Position numbers and translations under genes: made by a program. This document shows positions 8,240 through 18,237 of a DNA stretch of 64,000 nucleotides, piece by piece; the first letter of the stretch is position 1, and each line of letters begins with the position of its first letter. This DNA is from Streptomyces albidoflavus. Lineage in GTDB: Bacteria; Actinomycetota; Actinomycetes; Streptomycetales; Streptomycetaceae. The stretch spans positions 62,001-126,000 of the forward strand of contig NZ_JOII01000008.1 of NCBI RefSeq assembly GCF_000719955.1, read 5' to 3'. The notes beneath the pieces are model-generated. The model was not told the DNA's origin, did no database searches, and was given only the letters and a program-made list of their open reading frames with translations.

Positions 8240-9793
8240 TCAGCGTTCGGGCTTGGGGATGACGAGGGGCTGGCCGTCGGGGGTGCAGAAGTCCTTCATC
8301 GCTTCGCTTGTCGCTTCGAGCGGCATGCACGTCTGGCCCTGGATCTGCTTGACGTAGTTGCCGGGCCCGGAGATGGCGGCGGTGAACAGGCGGTTCAGGT
8401 CCTCGCCGCCGGAGGTGCCGCAGCCGGTGAACGCGGGGATGTCGACTTCGCTGGTGAGGGGGCCGCCGGTGGTGAGCTGGTAGCCCTCCGGCTGTCCTCC
8501 CCAGGGTGCGAGCCCGAACCCGTCCAGCACGATGTGCGGGCCAGGAAACCTGTCCGGTTCCGGTTCGTGGGAGGTCAGGGGAGTCTCCGTCCGGCAGTCG
8601 GAGCCCACGTCCAGAGGCGTGCCGTTGACCTTCACGTCGGAGAGCCGCAGGACCAGCGAGGCGCGGATGGCGGTGTCGAGCTTGACGGGATCGCCCAGGT
8701 AGAAGTCGGACTCCAGACGGATGACCTCCGTCTGCTCCAGCACCATCGTGGCCGTGGTGGGCACGAAACCGTAGGTCAGGAAGGTCGCCCGCGCCGGAGG
8801 CGTCTGGCGGCGCCCCTCGTACGAGAACTCCACGTTGGCGGGCTGCCGGAAGAGCCACTGGTCGTCGGGGCCGGGGAACCCGGCGTCGACCTGCTCGATG
8901 ATCATGCAGGACAGGGGGATGAGGTTGGCGCCGTCCAGCTTCCGTACGTTCGAATAACCAGTGACGTACGCCGACAGGGTTACCGGGGTCGGTTCCTCCG
9001 CGATGCAGGGCGGCGCGTCCTTCGGGTCGGCCGCCTCCACACGCAGGCGGCCGGGGGGAGCGTCGGCACTGCCTGGCTCCCCCGTGTCCGTACCGGTGGA
9101 CGCGGACGGCCCCTCGGAGGGCGACGGGCCCTCGGACGGGCCGTCGGTCTCTCCGCCGGTCACCGGGATGGTGGCCAGCAGCCCGCCCTCCGGAGCGTCC
9201 TCGCCGAGCGTGCAGGAGGCCGAGACGGGTGCGGGAGAATCCTGCGCGGGGTCGGGCGTCGCGGAGCCGGCCTGTGTCTCCGTGGCCAGCTCCAGACCGC
9301 CTGCATGCAGGCGGAGTTCACCGGCCGATCCAGGCGTGACCGAAGGTACGTCCCCCGCCGACTCCAGGACGAGCGGGCCCTCGGCCGGCACGGTCGCGGG
9401 CTGTGCCGTACCGCGCCAGGACGCCTCCGCCCGCACCTCGCCCTGGGAGAGCGCGACCGCCAGCTCCGTCGAGGCGCGTACCTCGGCGCCTGGTGCCGCG
9501 CCCAGTTCCGCCACGGCGGCCTCGGGCAGTTCGACGGTGGTCGTCACCTCGGCGGGCACGATCGCCTCGCCCTTGGCGGCGGAGTCGGGGAAACGCGCGG
9601 CCACCCGCACCGTGACCGCCTGCGGACCGGACGGGAAGGCGCACATGTACGGCAGTTCGGCCTCCACCTCCTGCGCCCCCAGCGCCGTCCCCGCCGCCGG
9701 AACCATGGCGGCCAGCACGACGAACGCGGCGATGACCGCACGGCGGCCACCTCTGCGGCGCAGGCTCGGGACGGAGGTACGGGGACCTTTCAC
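8240..9793 (-). CDS. Large secreted protein, DUF6801-like N-terminal domain
   Basis: A 517-residue secreted protein. An Arg-rich start and hydrophobic segment (residues 15-40) form the Sec signal. The first mature domain (PYMCAFPSGPQAVTVRVAARFP onward) resembles the actinobacterial secreted domain DUF6801; that label is from memory. A low-complexity linker with repeated PSEGPS units follows at about 205-250. The C-terminal half (about 265-517) has paired Cys residues and a beta-rich look similar to the product of the next gene downstream. No catalytic motif is seen. It reads like a two-domain surface or adhesion-type protein co-transcribed with its neighbour. Confidence 0.72.
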   Translation of the reverse strand: MKGPRTSVPSLRRRGGRRAVIAAFVVLAAMVPAAGTALGAQEVEAELPYMCAFPSGPQAVTVRVAARFPDSAAKGEAIVPAEVTTTVELPEAAVAELGAAPGAEVRASTELAVALSQGEVRAEASWRGTAQPATVPAEGPLVLESAGDVPSVTPGSAGELRLHAGGLELATETQAGSATPDPAQDSPAPVSASCTLGEDAPEGGLLATIPVTGGETDGPSEGPSPSEGPSASTGTDTGEPGSADAPPGRLRVEAADPKDAPPCIAEEPTPVTLSAYVTGYSNVRKLDGANLIPLSCMIIEQVDAGFPGPDDQWLFRQPANVEFSYEGRRQTPPARATFLTYGFVPTTATMVLEQTEVIRLESDFYLGDPVKLDTAIRASLVLRLSDVKVNGTPLDVGSDCRTETPLTSHEPEPDRFPGPHIVLDGFGLAPWGGQPEGYQLTTGGPLTSEVDIPAFTGCGTSGGEDLNRLFTAAISGPGNYVKQIQGQTCMPLEATSEAMKDFCTPDGQPLVIPKPER

Positions 9794-9838
9794 GGGCGCT
9801 CCTCGGGGCTGACTCTGTCGGGCACATCTGCGGGCACA

Positions 9839-9876
9839 CCCCCGGCCCGCCCGGCCGGGGCCGGACGGACCGGGGG
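9839..9876 (-). terminator. Strong GC hairpin after the first secreted-protein gene
   Basis: A 17-base stem (9839-9855 with 9860-9876) closes a four-base loop; on the minus strand the two imperfect positions become G-U pairs. It sits between the gene ending at 9888 and the start at 9793, so it should end or attenuate transcription coming from the first gene of the trio. Confidence 0.65.
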
Positions 9877-9887
9877 CGTGGGACCTG

Positions 9888-10637
<750 letters not shown>

Positions 10638-10644
10638 TTACTTG

Positions 10645-10659
10645 CGGGAAACTTTCCCG
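10645..10659. promoter_or_regulatory. Palindrome CGGGAAA-C-TTTCCCG
   Basis: A perfect 7-1-7 inverted repeat in an AT-richer patch, 122 bases upstream of the minus-strand secreted gene start at 10523. It could be an operator for that gene. No family assignment is made. Confidence 0.4.
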
Positions 10660-10859
10660 AACAATGGCGCGGTCGAAGATTCTTTACGGCGGGGGAATTC
10701 CTGTTTCCGGGGTGAGTGGTCGGCGCGGTCCACTTGGTGGCCCGGTGCGCATTGTCGACAATTCTGATCGATCATGTGGCAGCGCCGGGGGTCGGGTGCG
10801 CGGAGTGAAGTCCGAAGGCTCCTTTTACGCTTCCCGGTGACAAAGGGAGAGCTCGTTCC

Positions 10860-10875
10860 TGTCATCGGGATGACA
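10860..10875. promoter_or_regulatory. Palindrome TGTCATC-GG-GATGACA
   Basis: A perfect 7-2-7 inverted repeat of the same type as the one at 11131-11148. The TGACAAA-containing half also recurs at 10836-10845. The repetition suggests binding sites for one dimeric regulator acting on one or both divergent promoters. Confidence 0.5.
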
Positions 10876-11130
10876 AACTCCCGGTGGCCGAACTCCCTCT
10901 TTCCGCAATCTCGCGACCTGGTATTGCCGACGGAGGTTACCGACCCGTAGCGTTCCGGTGCGTCGCTCGACTCCAGGTCCGGCGGCGTCCGCCGGCCCGC
11001 GCGCTGACGGACGCTTTCCGGCCTCGGTCCTCCTTCCGGGGCGGGCGTCCGCCAGCAGGGCCTCGCCCATCCGGCCCCCCGGTGGCGCGGGGCCCTGACT
11101 GTCGCCCGGAGACAAAAGAGGGAATCGGTC

Positions 11131-11148
11131 TTGTCACCTGGGTGACAA
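11131..11148. promoter_or_regulatory. Palindrome TTGTCACC-TG-GGTGACAA
   Basis: A perfect 8-2-8 inverted repeat 131 bases before the mce ATPase start. It shares the TGTCAYC/GRTGACA halves with the palindrome at 10860-10875. It is the best operator candidate for the mce operon. Confidence 0.55.
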
Positions 11149-11279
11149 AGGAACGGAAACCTCGGGAATGTCGTGCCCCACCCATTGTCCGCGCCCCGCG
11201 CGCCGACTTACCGTGCGCCCCGCGGTGCACACCCGAAACGTCCGCGGTGCCCACCCGAAACAGGCTTGCTGGAGGTGAA

Positions 11280-12290
11280 ATGGGAATCGAAGTGGTGGTC
11301 GAGGGCCTGACCAAGTCCTTTGGCAAGCAGAACATCTGGCAGGACGTGACGCTCACCCTTCCCGCCGGAGAGGTCAGCGTCATGCTCGGCCCTTCCGGTA
11401 CCGGGAAGACCGTATTCCTGAAATCGCTCGTCGGACTGCTCAAGCCCGAGCACGGCCGGGTCCTCATCAACGGCGTCGACATGGTGAACAGCCCCGAACG
11501 GGACATCTACGAGACCCGGAAGCTCTTCGGCCTCATGTTCCAGGACGGCGCCCTCTTCGGCTCCATGTCCCTCTTCGACAACATCGCCTTCCCGCTGCGC
11601 GAACACACCCGCAGGAAGGAGTCGGAGATCCGGCGGACCGTCATGGAGCGGATCGAGATCGTCGGACTCCTCGGCTCCGAGGGCAAGTTGCCCGGCGAGA
11701 TCAGCGGCGGCATGCGCAAGCGCGCCGGCCTCGCCCGCGCCCTCGTCCTCGACCCGCAGATCATCCTCTGCGACGAGCCCGACTCCGGCCTCGACCCGGT
11801 CCGCACCGCCTACCTCTCCCAGCTCCTCATCGACCTCAACGCGCAGATCGACGCGACGATGCTGATCGTCACCCACAACCTCGACATCGCCGCCACCGTC
11901 CCCGACAACATGGGCATGCTCTTCCGTCGCGAGCTGGTCACCTTCGGCCCCCGCGAGGTACTGCTCACCAGCGAGGAACCGGTGGTCGCCCAGTTCCTCG
12001 GCGGCCGTCGCGAAGGCCCCATCGGCATGTCCGAGGAGAAGGACGCCGCCACCCTCGCCGCCGAGGCGGCCAGCGCCGGCGACCGGCCCGACGCCCCGCG
12101 CGTCATCGTCCCGCAACTCCAGCCCAGCCCCGGCCTGCCGCCCCGCCAGGCCGTCGCCCGGCGCCGCGAACGCGTCCTCTCCCTGCTGGGCACCCTGCCC
12201 CCGGCCGCCCGTACCGCCATCCGCGACACCTACGCGAAGGACGCCGCCGCGCCCACCCTCACCGTCCCCCGCGCCGGGAGCGGCTCGTGA
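11280..12290 (+). CDS. MlaF/Mkl-type ABC ATPase of the mce importer
   Basis: A 336-residue ATPase that energises the YrbE permeases. Walker A GPSGTGKT is at 37-44, the signature region ISGGMRKRAGLARAL near 141-155, Walker B ILCDEPDSGLDP near 161-172 and the switch His in IVTHNLD near 200. The first 250 residues are the MlaF/Mkl nucleotide-binding domain; the Pro/Arg-rich last 80 residues are an extension of the kind seen in actinobacterial Mkl/MceG. The ATG at 11280 follows a GGAGGTGAA ribosome binding site; the frame is open upstream but non-coding. It is the first gene of the operon and overlaps the next by four bases (GTGA). Confidence 0.92.
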   Translation: MGIEVVVEGLTKSFGKQNIWQDVTLTLPAGEVSVMLGPSGTGKTVFLKSLVGLLKPEHGRVLINGVDMVNSPERDIYETRKLFGLMFQDGALFGSMSLFDNIAFPLREHTRRKESEIRRTVMERIEIVGLLGSEGKLPGEISGGMRKRAGLARALVLDPQIILCDEPDSGLDPVRTAYLSQLLIDLNAQIDATMLIVTHNLDIAATVPDNMGMLFRRELVTFGPREVLLTSEEPVVAQFLGGRREGPIGMSEEKDAATLAAEAASAGDRPDAPRVIVPQLQPSPGLPPRQAVARRRERVLSLLGTLPPAARTAIRDTYAKDAAAPTLTVPRAGSGS

Positions 12291-13051
12291 TCACCGGGGC
12301 GCTGCGGCAGACCGGCCGGCTCTTCGCGCTGGCCGCCGAGGTGACCCGGGCGATCTTCCGGCGGCCGTTCCAGTTCCGGGAGTTCGTCGAGCAGTTCTGG
12401 TTCATCGCCAGCGTCACGATCCTGCCCGCCGCCCTGGTCTCCATCCCGTTCGGCGCCGTCATCGCCCTCCAGGTCGGCTCGCTCACCCAGCAGCTCGGCG
12501 CCCAGTCCTTCACCGGCGGCGCCAGCGTCCTCGCCGTCATCCAGCAGGCCAGCCCGCTGATCGTCGCCCTGCTGATCGCGGGCGCCGGCGGCTCCGCGAT
12601 CTGCGCCGACCTCGGCTCCCGCAAGATCCGCGAGGAGCTGGACGCCATGGAGGTCATGGGCGTCTCGCCCGTACAGCGCCTGGTGGTGCCGCGGGTGCTG
12701 GCCACCATGTCGGTGGCGGTGCTGCTCAACGGCATGGTCTCGGTGGTCGGCACCCTCGGCGGCTACTTCTTCAACATCATCCTCCAGGGCGGCACCCCCG
12801 GCGCCTACCTCTCCAGCTTCTCCGCCCTCGCCCAGCTGCCCGACCTGTACATCAGCGAACTCAAGGCGCTGATCTTCGGGTTCATCGCCGGCATCGTCGC
12901 CGCCTACCGCGGTCTCAACCCGCGCGGCGGCCCCAAGGGCGTCGGCGACGCCGTCAACCAGTCGGTCGTCATCACCTTCATGCTTCTCTTCTTCGTCAAC
13001 ATGGTGATGACGGGCCTCTACCTCCAGATCGTCCCGCCGAAGGGAGGCTGA
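12287..13051 (+). CDS. YrbE/MlaE-type permease, first of two
   Basis: A 254-residue integral membrane permease (MlaE family) with about six hydrophobic segments. The family core GAGGSAICADLGSRKIREELDAMEVMGVSPVQRLV, with the conserved Glu pair and cytoplasmic coupling loop, is central. It should form a heterodimer with the next gene product and bind the ATPase. The GTG start at 12287 overlaps the ATPase stop by four bases, and the next gene starts seven bases after this stop, indicating translational coupling. Confidence 0.92.
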   Translation: MITGALRQTGRLFALAAEVTRAIFRRPFQFREFVEQFWFIASVTILPAALVSIPFGAVIALQVGSLTQQLGAQSFTGGASVLAVIQQASPLIVALLIAGAGGSAICADLGSRKIREELDAMEVMGVSPVQRLVVPRVLATMSVAVLLNGMVSVVGTLGGYFFNIILQGGTPGAYLSSFSALAQLPDLYISELKALIFGFIAGIVAAYRGLNPRGGPKGVGDAVNQSVVITFMLLFFVNMVMTGLYLQIVPPKGG

Positions 13052-13058
13052 GGCGCCC

Positions 13059-13865
13059 ATGGCCTCCCCGCTCGCCTGGCTCGACCGCTCCGGCGACCAG
13101 CTCATCTTCTACGTCAAGGCCCTGGCCGCGATCCCGCGCACGCTGCGCCGGTACCTCAAGGAGGTGCAGCGCCTGCTCGCCGAGGTCGCCTTCGGCTCCG
13201 GCGGACTCGGCGTCATCGGCGGCACCGTCGGCGTGATGATCGCCATGACCCTCTTCACCGGCACCGTCGTCGGCCTCCAGGGGTACGCCGCCCTCGACCA
13301 GATCGGCACCGCCGCCTTCACCGGCTTCGTCTCCGCCTACTTCAACACCCGCGAGATCGCCCCGCTGGTGGCGGGCCTCGCCCTCTCCGCCACCGTCGGC
13401 GCGGGCTTCACCGCCCAGCTCGGCGCGATGCGCATCAACGAGGAGGTCGACGCCCTCGAAGGCATGGGCATCCGCTCCATGCCCTACCTCGTCACCACCC
13501 GCATCATCGCCGGCGTCGTCGCCATCATCCCGCTCTACGCGATCGGGCTGCTCTCCAGCTACGTCGCCTCCCGCTACATCACCGTCTTCTTCAACGGACA
13601 GTCGCGGGGCACCTACGACCACTACTTCAACCTCTTCCTCTCCCCGACCGACGTCCTGCTGTCGGTGCTGAAAGTGCTGATCTTCAGCGTGCTGGTGATC
13701 CTCGCCCACTGCTACTACGGCTTCCGCGCCCAGGGCGGCCCGGCCGGCGTCGGCGTGGCCGTCGGGCGGTCGGTGCGCAACGCCATCGTGCTGATCAGCG
13801 TCACCGACTTCTTCCTGTCGCTGGCCCTGTGGGGCGCGACCACGACCGTGAAGGTGGCGGGGTGA
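13059..13865 (+). CDS. YrbE/MlaE-type permease, second of two
   Basis: A 268-residue MlaE-family permease, the partner of the preceding gene. It carries the equivalent core (LSATVGAGFTAQLGAMRINEEVDALEGMGIRSMPYLV) and about six membrane segments. An N-terminal amphipathic stretch of about 45 residues precedes the first membrane helix. Two YrbE subunits per mce operon is the standard actinobacterial arrangement. The next gene begins one base after its stop. Confidence 0.92.
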   Translation: MASPLAWLDRSGDQLIFYVKALAAIPRTLRRYLKEVQRLLAEVAFGSGGLGVIGGTVGVMIAMTLFTGTVVGLQGYAALDQIGTAAFTGFVSAYFNTREIAPLVAGLALSATVGAGFTAQLGAMRINEEVDALEGMGIRSMPYLVTTRIIAGVVAIIPLYAIGLLSSYVASRYITVFFNGQSRGTYDHYFNLFLSPTDVLLSVLKVLIFSVLVILAHCYYGFRAQGGPAGVGVAVGRSVRNAIVLISVTDFFLSLALWGATTTVKVAG

Positions 13866-13866
13866 G

Positions 13867-15120
13867 ATGAGCGAGAACACCGGCGCCGTGCTGCGCCGCA
13901 GAAGCGCGGGGATCGTCTTCCTGCTCGTCCCGGCCCTGCTGGTCTGGCTGGCCGTGGCCGTCTACGACAAGCAGTTCACCCGCTCCGAGCCGGTCGTCGT
14001 CGAGACCGGCACCGTCGGCAACGAGATGCACCTGGGCGCCGAGGTGAAACTGCGCGGCGTCGTCGTCGGCGAGGTCCGCGCCATCGACGCCACCGGCGAC
14101 GGCGCCCGCCTCACCCTCGCCATGAAGCCGGGCACCCTGGCCGGCGTCCCCGCCGACGTACGGGCGCAGATGCTGCCCACCACGCTCTTCGGCGAGCGGT
14201 TCGTGGCGCTCGTACCGCCGAAGCAGCCGAGCGGCGAGGCGCTCGCCGCCGGGGCCGTCATCGCCCAGGACCGCTCCAGCAGCGCCGTCGAGCTCCAGCA
14301 GGTCCTCGACAACGTCCTGCCGATGCTCACCGCCGTCCAGCCGCAGAAGCTCTCCGCCACCCTCTCCGCCGTCTCCCAGGCGCTGGAGGGGCGCGGCGAG
14401 AAGCTGGGGGACACCCTCACCACGCTCGACACCCACCTGGCCAAGTTCAACCCGCACCTGCCGGCCCTCAACCGCGACCTGCGCCACCTCGTCGAGGTCA
14501 GCCACGTCTACGCCGACGCCGCCCCCGACATCCTCACCGCGCTCACCGACTTCACCACCACCAGCTCCACCCTCGCCGAGCAGGAGGGCCGGCTCGCCGC
14601 CACCTACGGCGCCACCACCCGCACCGCCGAGGACCTGACCGCCTTCCTGCGGCAGAACCGGTCCAACATCATCCGGCTCAGCGCCACCGGCCGCCCCACC
14701 CTGGAGCTGCTCGCCGAGTACTCCCCGTCCTTCCCCTGCACCTTGCGCACCCTCGCCGAGTTCGTCCCCGCCATGGACAAGGCGCTCGGCAAGGGCACCG
14801 ACCGGCCGGGCCTCACCGTCGAGGTCACCACGGTCCCCTCCCGGGGCGCCTACCAGCCGGGCCGTGACACCCCGTCCTACGACGCCTCGGGCGGCCCCCG
14901 CTGCTACCCGGTGCCCTACCTCGGTGCCTCGGTGAAGCCCGCCGCCCAGCCCCCGGCCGCTCTGGAGCAGGAGCTGGGCCCGGCCAACTCCCCGGAGGAG
15001 AACGGCCTCGTCAACGAATTGCTGGCCCCCGGCGCCGGGCAGGACCCCGGCGACCTGCCCGACTGGAGCAGCCTGCTGGCGGGACCGGCGTTCCGCGGCG
15101 CGGAGGTGACCCTCGAATGA
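13867..15120 (+). CDS. MCE-domain protein, position A
   Basis: A 417-residue Mce protein. One N-terminal membrane segment (about 14-32) anchors it; the MCE domain follows at about 38-115 (LGAEVKLRGVVVGEVRAIDA, then TTLFGERFVALVPP). A long helical region at 130-330 is typical of the needle or tunnel-forming part of actinobacterial Mce proteins, and the tail is Pro-rich. It should form a heterohexamer with the five following proteins, carrying hydrophobic substrate to the permease. Its stop overlaps the next start by four bases. Confidence 0.9.
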   Translation: MSENTGAVLRRRSAGIVFLLVPALLVWLAVAVYDKQFTRSEPVVVETGTVGNEMHLGAEVKLRGVVVGEVRAIDATGDGARLTLAMKPGTLAGVPADVRAQMLPTTLFGERFVALVPPKQPSGEALAAGAVIAQDRSSSAVELQQVLDNVLPMLTAVQPQKLSATLSAVSQALEGRGEKLGDTLTTLDTHLAKFNPHLPALNRDLRHLVEVSHVYADAAPDILTALTDFTTTSSTLAEQEGRLAATYGATTRTAEDLTAFLRQNRSNIIRLSATGRPTLELLAEYSPSFPCTLRTLAEFVPAMDKALGKGTDRPGLTVEVTTVPSRGAYQPGRDTPSYDASGGPRCYPVPYLGASVKPAAQPPAALEQELGPANSPEENGLVNELLAPGAGQDPGDLPDWSSLLAGPAFRGAEVTLE

Positions 15121-16172
15121 CCGACCGGAACCCGCACACCCGGCGCCGCGGCCTGACCGGGCCGGTGCTGAAGTCCCTGGCCTTCCTCGTGGTCACCGTG
15201 CTGGCCACCACGGTCCTCGGCTTCAGCATCGCCAACACCGGCGTCCGCACCGGCACCACCACGTACAAGGCCCTCTTCACCGACGTCACCGGGCTCCTCG
15301 ACGGCGACAGCGTGCGCATCTCGGGGGTCAAGGTCGGCGAGGTCACCGACGTCCGCGTGGTCGACCGCCGCCTCGCCCAGGTCACCTTCACGGTGCAGAA
15401 GGAACGGACGCTGCCGCGCTCGGCCACCGCCGCGGTCAAGTACCTCAACATGGTCGGCCAGCGGTACGTCTCCCTCGACCGGGGCAGCGGCGACCTCGCC
15501 GGGACCCTGGAGGGCGGCGCCACCATCCCCGTCGCCCGCACCACTCCCGCCCTCGACCTGACCCTTCTCTTCAACGGCTTCAAACCGCTCTTCGAGGGAC
15601 TCTCCCCGAAGGACGTCAACGAGCTGGCCGGCTCCATCGTCCAGGTCCTCCAGGGCGAGGGCGCCACCGTCGACAGCCTCATCCGGCACGTCGGCTCACT
15701 GACCAACACGGTCGCCGCCAAGGACGAGGTGATCGGCGAGGTGATCGACAACCTCAACACCGTCCTCACCACCCTCAACGACCGCGAGGCGGGCTTCGAC
15801 GACCTCGTCACCACCCTCCAGAAACTTGTCAGCGGCTTCAACGGCGACCGCAAGCCCCTCGGCCAGGCCGTCGCGGCCATGGGCGACCTCACCACGGTCA
15901 CCGCCGACCTCCTCCAGGAGGGCCGGGCGCCCCTCAAGAAGGACATCGCCGAACTCGGCAGGCTCTCCACCAACCTCGGCGAACACACCCCGCAGATCGA
16001 GGAGTTCCTGGCGAAGACGCCCGCCAAGATGACCGCCCTGGCCCGCGTCTCCTCGTACGGGTCGTGGTTCAACCTCTACCTCTGCGAGGCGCGCGTGAGC
16101 GGTGTGGAGACCGACGACGGTTCGAAGCCGCCCACCGGCATCGGCCTCACCGAAGCGAGGTGCCAGGGATGA
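15117..16172 (+). CDS. MCE-domain protein, position B
   Basis: A 351-residue Mce protein with a membrane segment at about 18-37, an MCE domain at 43-120 (LFTDVTGLLDGDSVRISGVKVGEVTDV) and a helical domain ending near 310. The C-terminal Cys-containing YLCEARVSG segment is shared with the next paralogue (YLCGVVP). It starts at ATG 15117 within the stop of the previous gene (ATGA), so translation is coupled. It has no long tail. Confidence 0.9.
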   Translation: MTDRNPHTRRRGLTGPVLKSLAFLVVTVLATTVLGFSIANTGVRTGTTTYKALFTDVTGLLDGDSVRISGVKVGEVTDVRVVDRRLAQVTFTVQKERTLPRSATAAVKYLNMVGQRYVSLDRGSGDLAGTLEGGATIPVARTTPALDLTLLFNGFKPLFEGLSPKDVNELAGSIVQVLQGEGATVDSLIRHVGSLTNTVAAKDEVIGEVIDNLNTVLTTLNDREAGFDDLVTTLQKLVSGFNGDRKPLGQAVAAMGDLTTVTADLLQEGRAPLKKDIAELGRLSTNLGEHTPQIEEFLAKTPAKMTALARVSSYGSWFNLYLCEARVSGVETDDGSKPPTGIGLTEARCQG

Positions 16173-17215
16173 GCCGCCGCCCCCGCATCAAGCCCGTCAA
16201 GGACCGCAGCCCCGTCGCCGTCGCTCTCGTCGGCCTGCTCGCCCTGGCCCTGCTCGCCGCCCTCGCGTACAACGTCGAGCGGCTGCCGCTGGTCGGCGGC
16301 GGCACCACCTACACCGCCGACTTCTCCGAGGCGGCCGGGCTCGGCGACGGCGACGAGGTGCGGGTCGCCGGCGTCAAGGTCGGGCAGGTCACCGGCGTCG
16401 CCCTGGACGGCGCCAAGGTCAAGGTCACCTTCAAGGTCCAGGACGCCTGGGTCGGCGACCGGTCCACCGCCGCCATCGCCATCAAGACCCTGCTCGGCGA
16501 GAAGTACCTCGCCCTCGACCCGCTCGGCGCCCGCGCCCAGGACCCCGGCGCCCGCATCCCGCTGACCCGCACCACCTCCCCGTACGACGTGACCAGCGCC
16601 TTCCAGGACCTCAGCTCCACCGTGGACGAGATCGACACCGGCAAGCTCGCCGAGAGCTTCGAGGCGATCTCCGACACCTTCAAGGACTCCCCGCCGCACG
16701 TGCGCAACGCCGCCACCGGCCTCTCCGCGCTCTCCGCCTCGATCTCGGAGCGGGACGCGAAGCTCGCCGAACTCCTGGAGGGCAGCACCAGGTTCACCAA
16801 GACGCTGAAGAACAGGAAGTCCAGCTTCGAGACGCTCATCGAGGACGGCGGGCCGCTGCTCGGCGAGTTGAAGCAGCGCCGCGACGCCATCCGCGCCCTG
16901 CTCAAGGGCAGCCGGAAACTCTCCACCGAACTCGGCGGCCTGGTCGACGACAACAGCAAGCAGCTCGGCCCGACCCTGAAGGCGCTCAGCCGCGTCACCG
17001 GCGTCCTGGAGAAGAACAAGACGCAGCTGGACAAGACCCTCGCACTGGTCGGCCCCTACTACCGGCTCGTCGGCAACACCCTCGGCAACGGCCGCTGGCT
17101 CGACAGCTACCTGTGCGGCGTCGTCCCCCGCAACTACCTGCCCGAGGAATCCCAGCCCAAGACCGGATGCCTCCCGCCGCAGCAGGCGGCGGCGAAGGGG
17201 AGCGGTGCCCGATGA
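16169..17215 (+). CDS. MCE-domain protein, position C
   Basis: A 348-residue Mce protein. The membrane segment is at about 17-36, the MCE domain at 43-118 (FSEAAGLGDGDEVRVAGVKVGQVTGV), and the helical domain runs to about 310 with a closing WLDSYLCGVVPRNYLP segment like that of position B. I start it at the ATG at 16169, which overlaps the previous stop; the longer open frame upstream is within the previous gene. Confidence 0.9.
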   Translation: MSRRPRIKPVKDRSPVAVALVGLLALALLAALAYNVERLPLVGGGTTYTADFSEAAGLGDGDEVRVAGVKVGQVTGVALDGAKVKVTFKVQDAWVGDRSTAAIAIKTLLGEKYLALDPLGARAQDPGARIPLTRTTSPYDVTSAFQDLSSTVDEIDTGKLAESFEAISDTFKDSPPHVRNAATGLSALSASISERDAKLAELLEGSTRFTKTLKNRKSSFETLIEDGGPLLGELKQRRDAIRALLKGSRKLSTELGGLVDDNSKQLGPTLKALSRVTGVLEKNKTQLDKTLALVGPYYRLVGNTLGNGRWLDSYLCGVVPRNYLPEESQPKTGCLPPQQAAAKGSGAR

Positions 17216-18237
17216 ACCAGCGCGGAAGAATCCTCAGCGCGGCCCTCGCCCTGGTGGTGCTGGCCGCCGGCGGCCTCGTCGCCGTCCGCCTCCTGGACGC
17301 GGGCACCACCCGCGTCACCGCCTACTTCGACCGCGCCGTCGGCGTCTACGCCGGCTCCGACCTGCGCGTCCTCGGCGTCCGCGTCGGCGAGGTCGAGTCG
17401 GTCGAGCCGCAGGGCACCAAGGTCCGCGTCGGCCTCGCCCTCGACGAGGGCGTACGGCTCCCCGCGGACGCCCGCGCCGTCGTCGTCGCCCCCAGCATCG
17501 TCGCCGACCGCTACGTCCAGCTCGCCCCCGCCTACACCTCGGGGCCCGCCCTGAAGGACGGCGCCGAACTCCCGGCGAGCCGCAACCGCACCCCCGTCGA
17601 GATCGACCAGCTCTACGACTCGATCACGGAACTGGCCACCGCGCTCGGCCCCGACGGCGCCAACTCCTCCGGCGCCCTCTCCGGCCTCCTCGACACCGGA
17701 GCCAAGAACCTCGACGGCAACGGCAAGCTCATCGGCGAGTCGGTCGAGCAGTTCGGCAAGGCCGCCCGGACCCTCGACGGCAGCAGCGAGGACCTCTTCA
17801 CCACCCTCGCCCAGCTCCAGGTCTTCGTCACCATGCTCAAGGACAAGGACGGCGAGGTCCGCACCGCCCAGGAACGCCTGGACGACGTCACCACCTTCTT
17901 CGCCGACAACAAGGACGACCTCTCCGGCGCCCTGAAGGAACTCGGCAAGGCCCTCGGCCAGGTCAAGAAGTTCATCAAGGACAACCGGGGCGAGCTGAAG
18001 AAGAACGTCGACCGGCTGGCCCCCATCACCCAGGCCCTCGTCGACCAGCGCGCCTCCCTCGCCGAGGCCCTGGACGTCGCCCCGCTCGCCGCCGGGAACG
18101 TGGTCAACGCCTACAACCCCGACACCCGCACCCTCGACGGCCGGGCCAACCTCAACGAGATCAGCAGCGGCGGCCCCCTGCTCCCGCTGCCCGCCACCGG
18201 CGGCTCCTCGGCCGGGAACGGGGAGGCGAAGCGATGA
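17212..18237 (+). CDS. MCE-domain protein, position D
   Basis: A 341-residue Mce protein with an N-terminal membrane segment (about 6-24), an MCE domain at 30-105 (FDRAVGVYAGSDLRVLGVRVGEVESVEPQG, which keeps the family's Gly spacing) and a helical domain rich in Lys/Asp/Leu at 120-310. The ATG at 17212 overlaps the previous stop. The tail is short and Gly/Ser-rich. Confidence 0.9.
   Translation: MNQRGRILSAALALVVLAAGGLVAVRLLDAGTTRVTAYFDRAVGVYAGSDLRVLGVRVGEVESVEPQGTKVRVGLALDEGVRLPADARAVVVAPSIVADRYVQLAPAYTSGPALKDGAELPASRNRTPVEIDQLYDSITELATALGPDGANSSGALSGLLDTGAKNLDGNGKLIGESVEQFGKAARTLDGSSEDLFTTLAQLQVFVTMLKDKDGEVRTAQERLDDVTTFFADNKDDLSGALKELGKALGQVKKFIKDNRGELKKNVDRLAPITQALVDQRASLAEALDVAPLAAGNVVNAYNPDTRTLDGRANLNEISSGGPLLPLPATGGSSAGNGEAKR

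Noticed and set aside
12230..13880. Two acidic minus-strand frames under the YrbE genes
   Set aside because: Gly/Asp/Glu/His low-complexity shadows of membrane-protein genes.
16102..17211. Long in-frame upstream extensions of the Mce proteins
   Set aside because: They are out-of-frame reads of the preceding mce gene. The ATGA overlaps and the N-terminal membrane segments fix the real starts.
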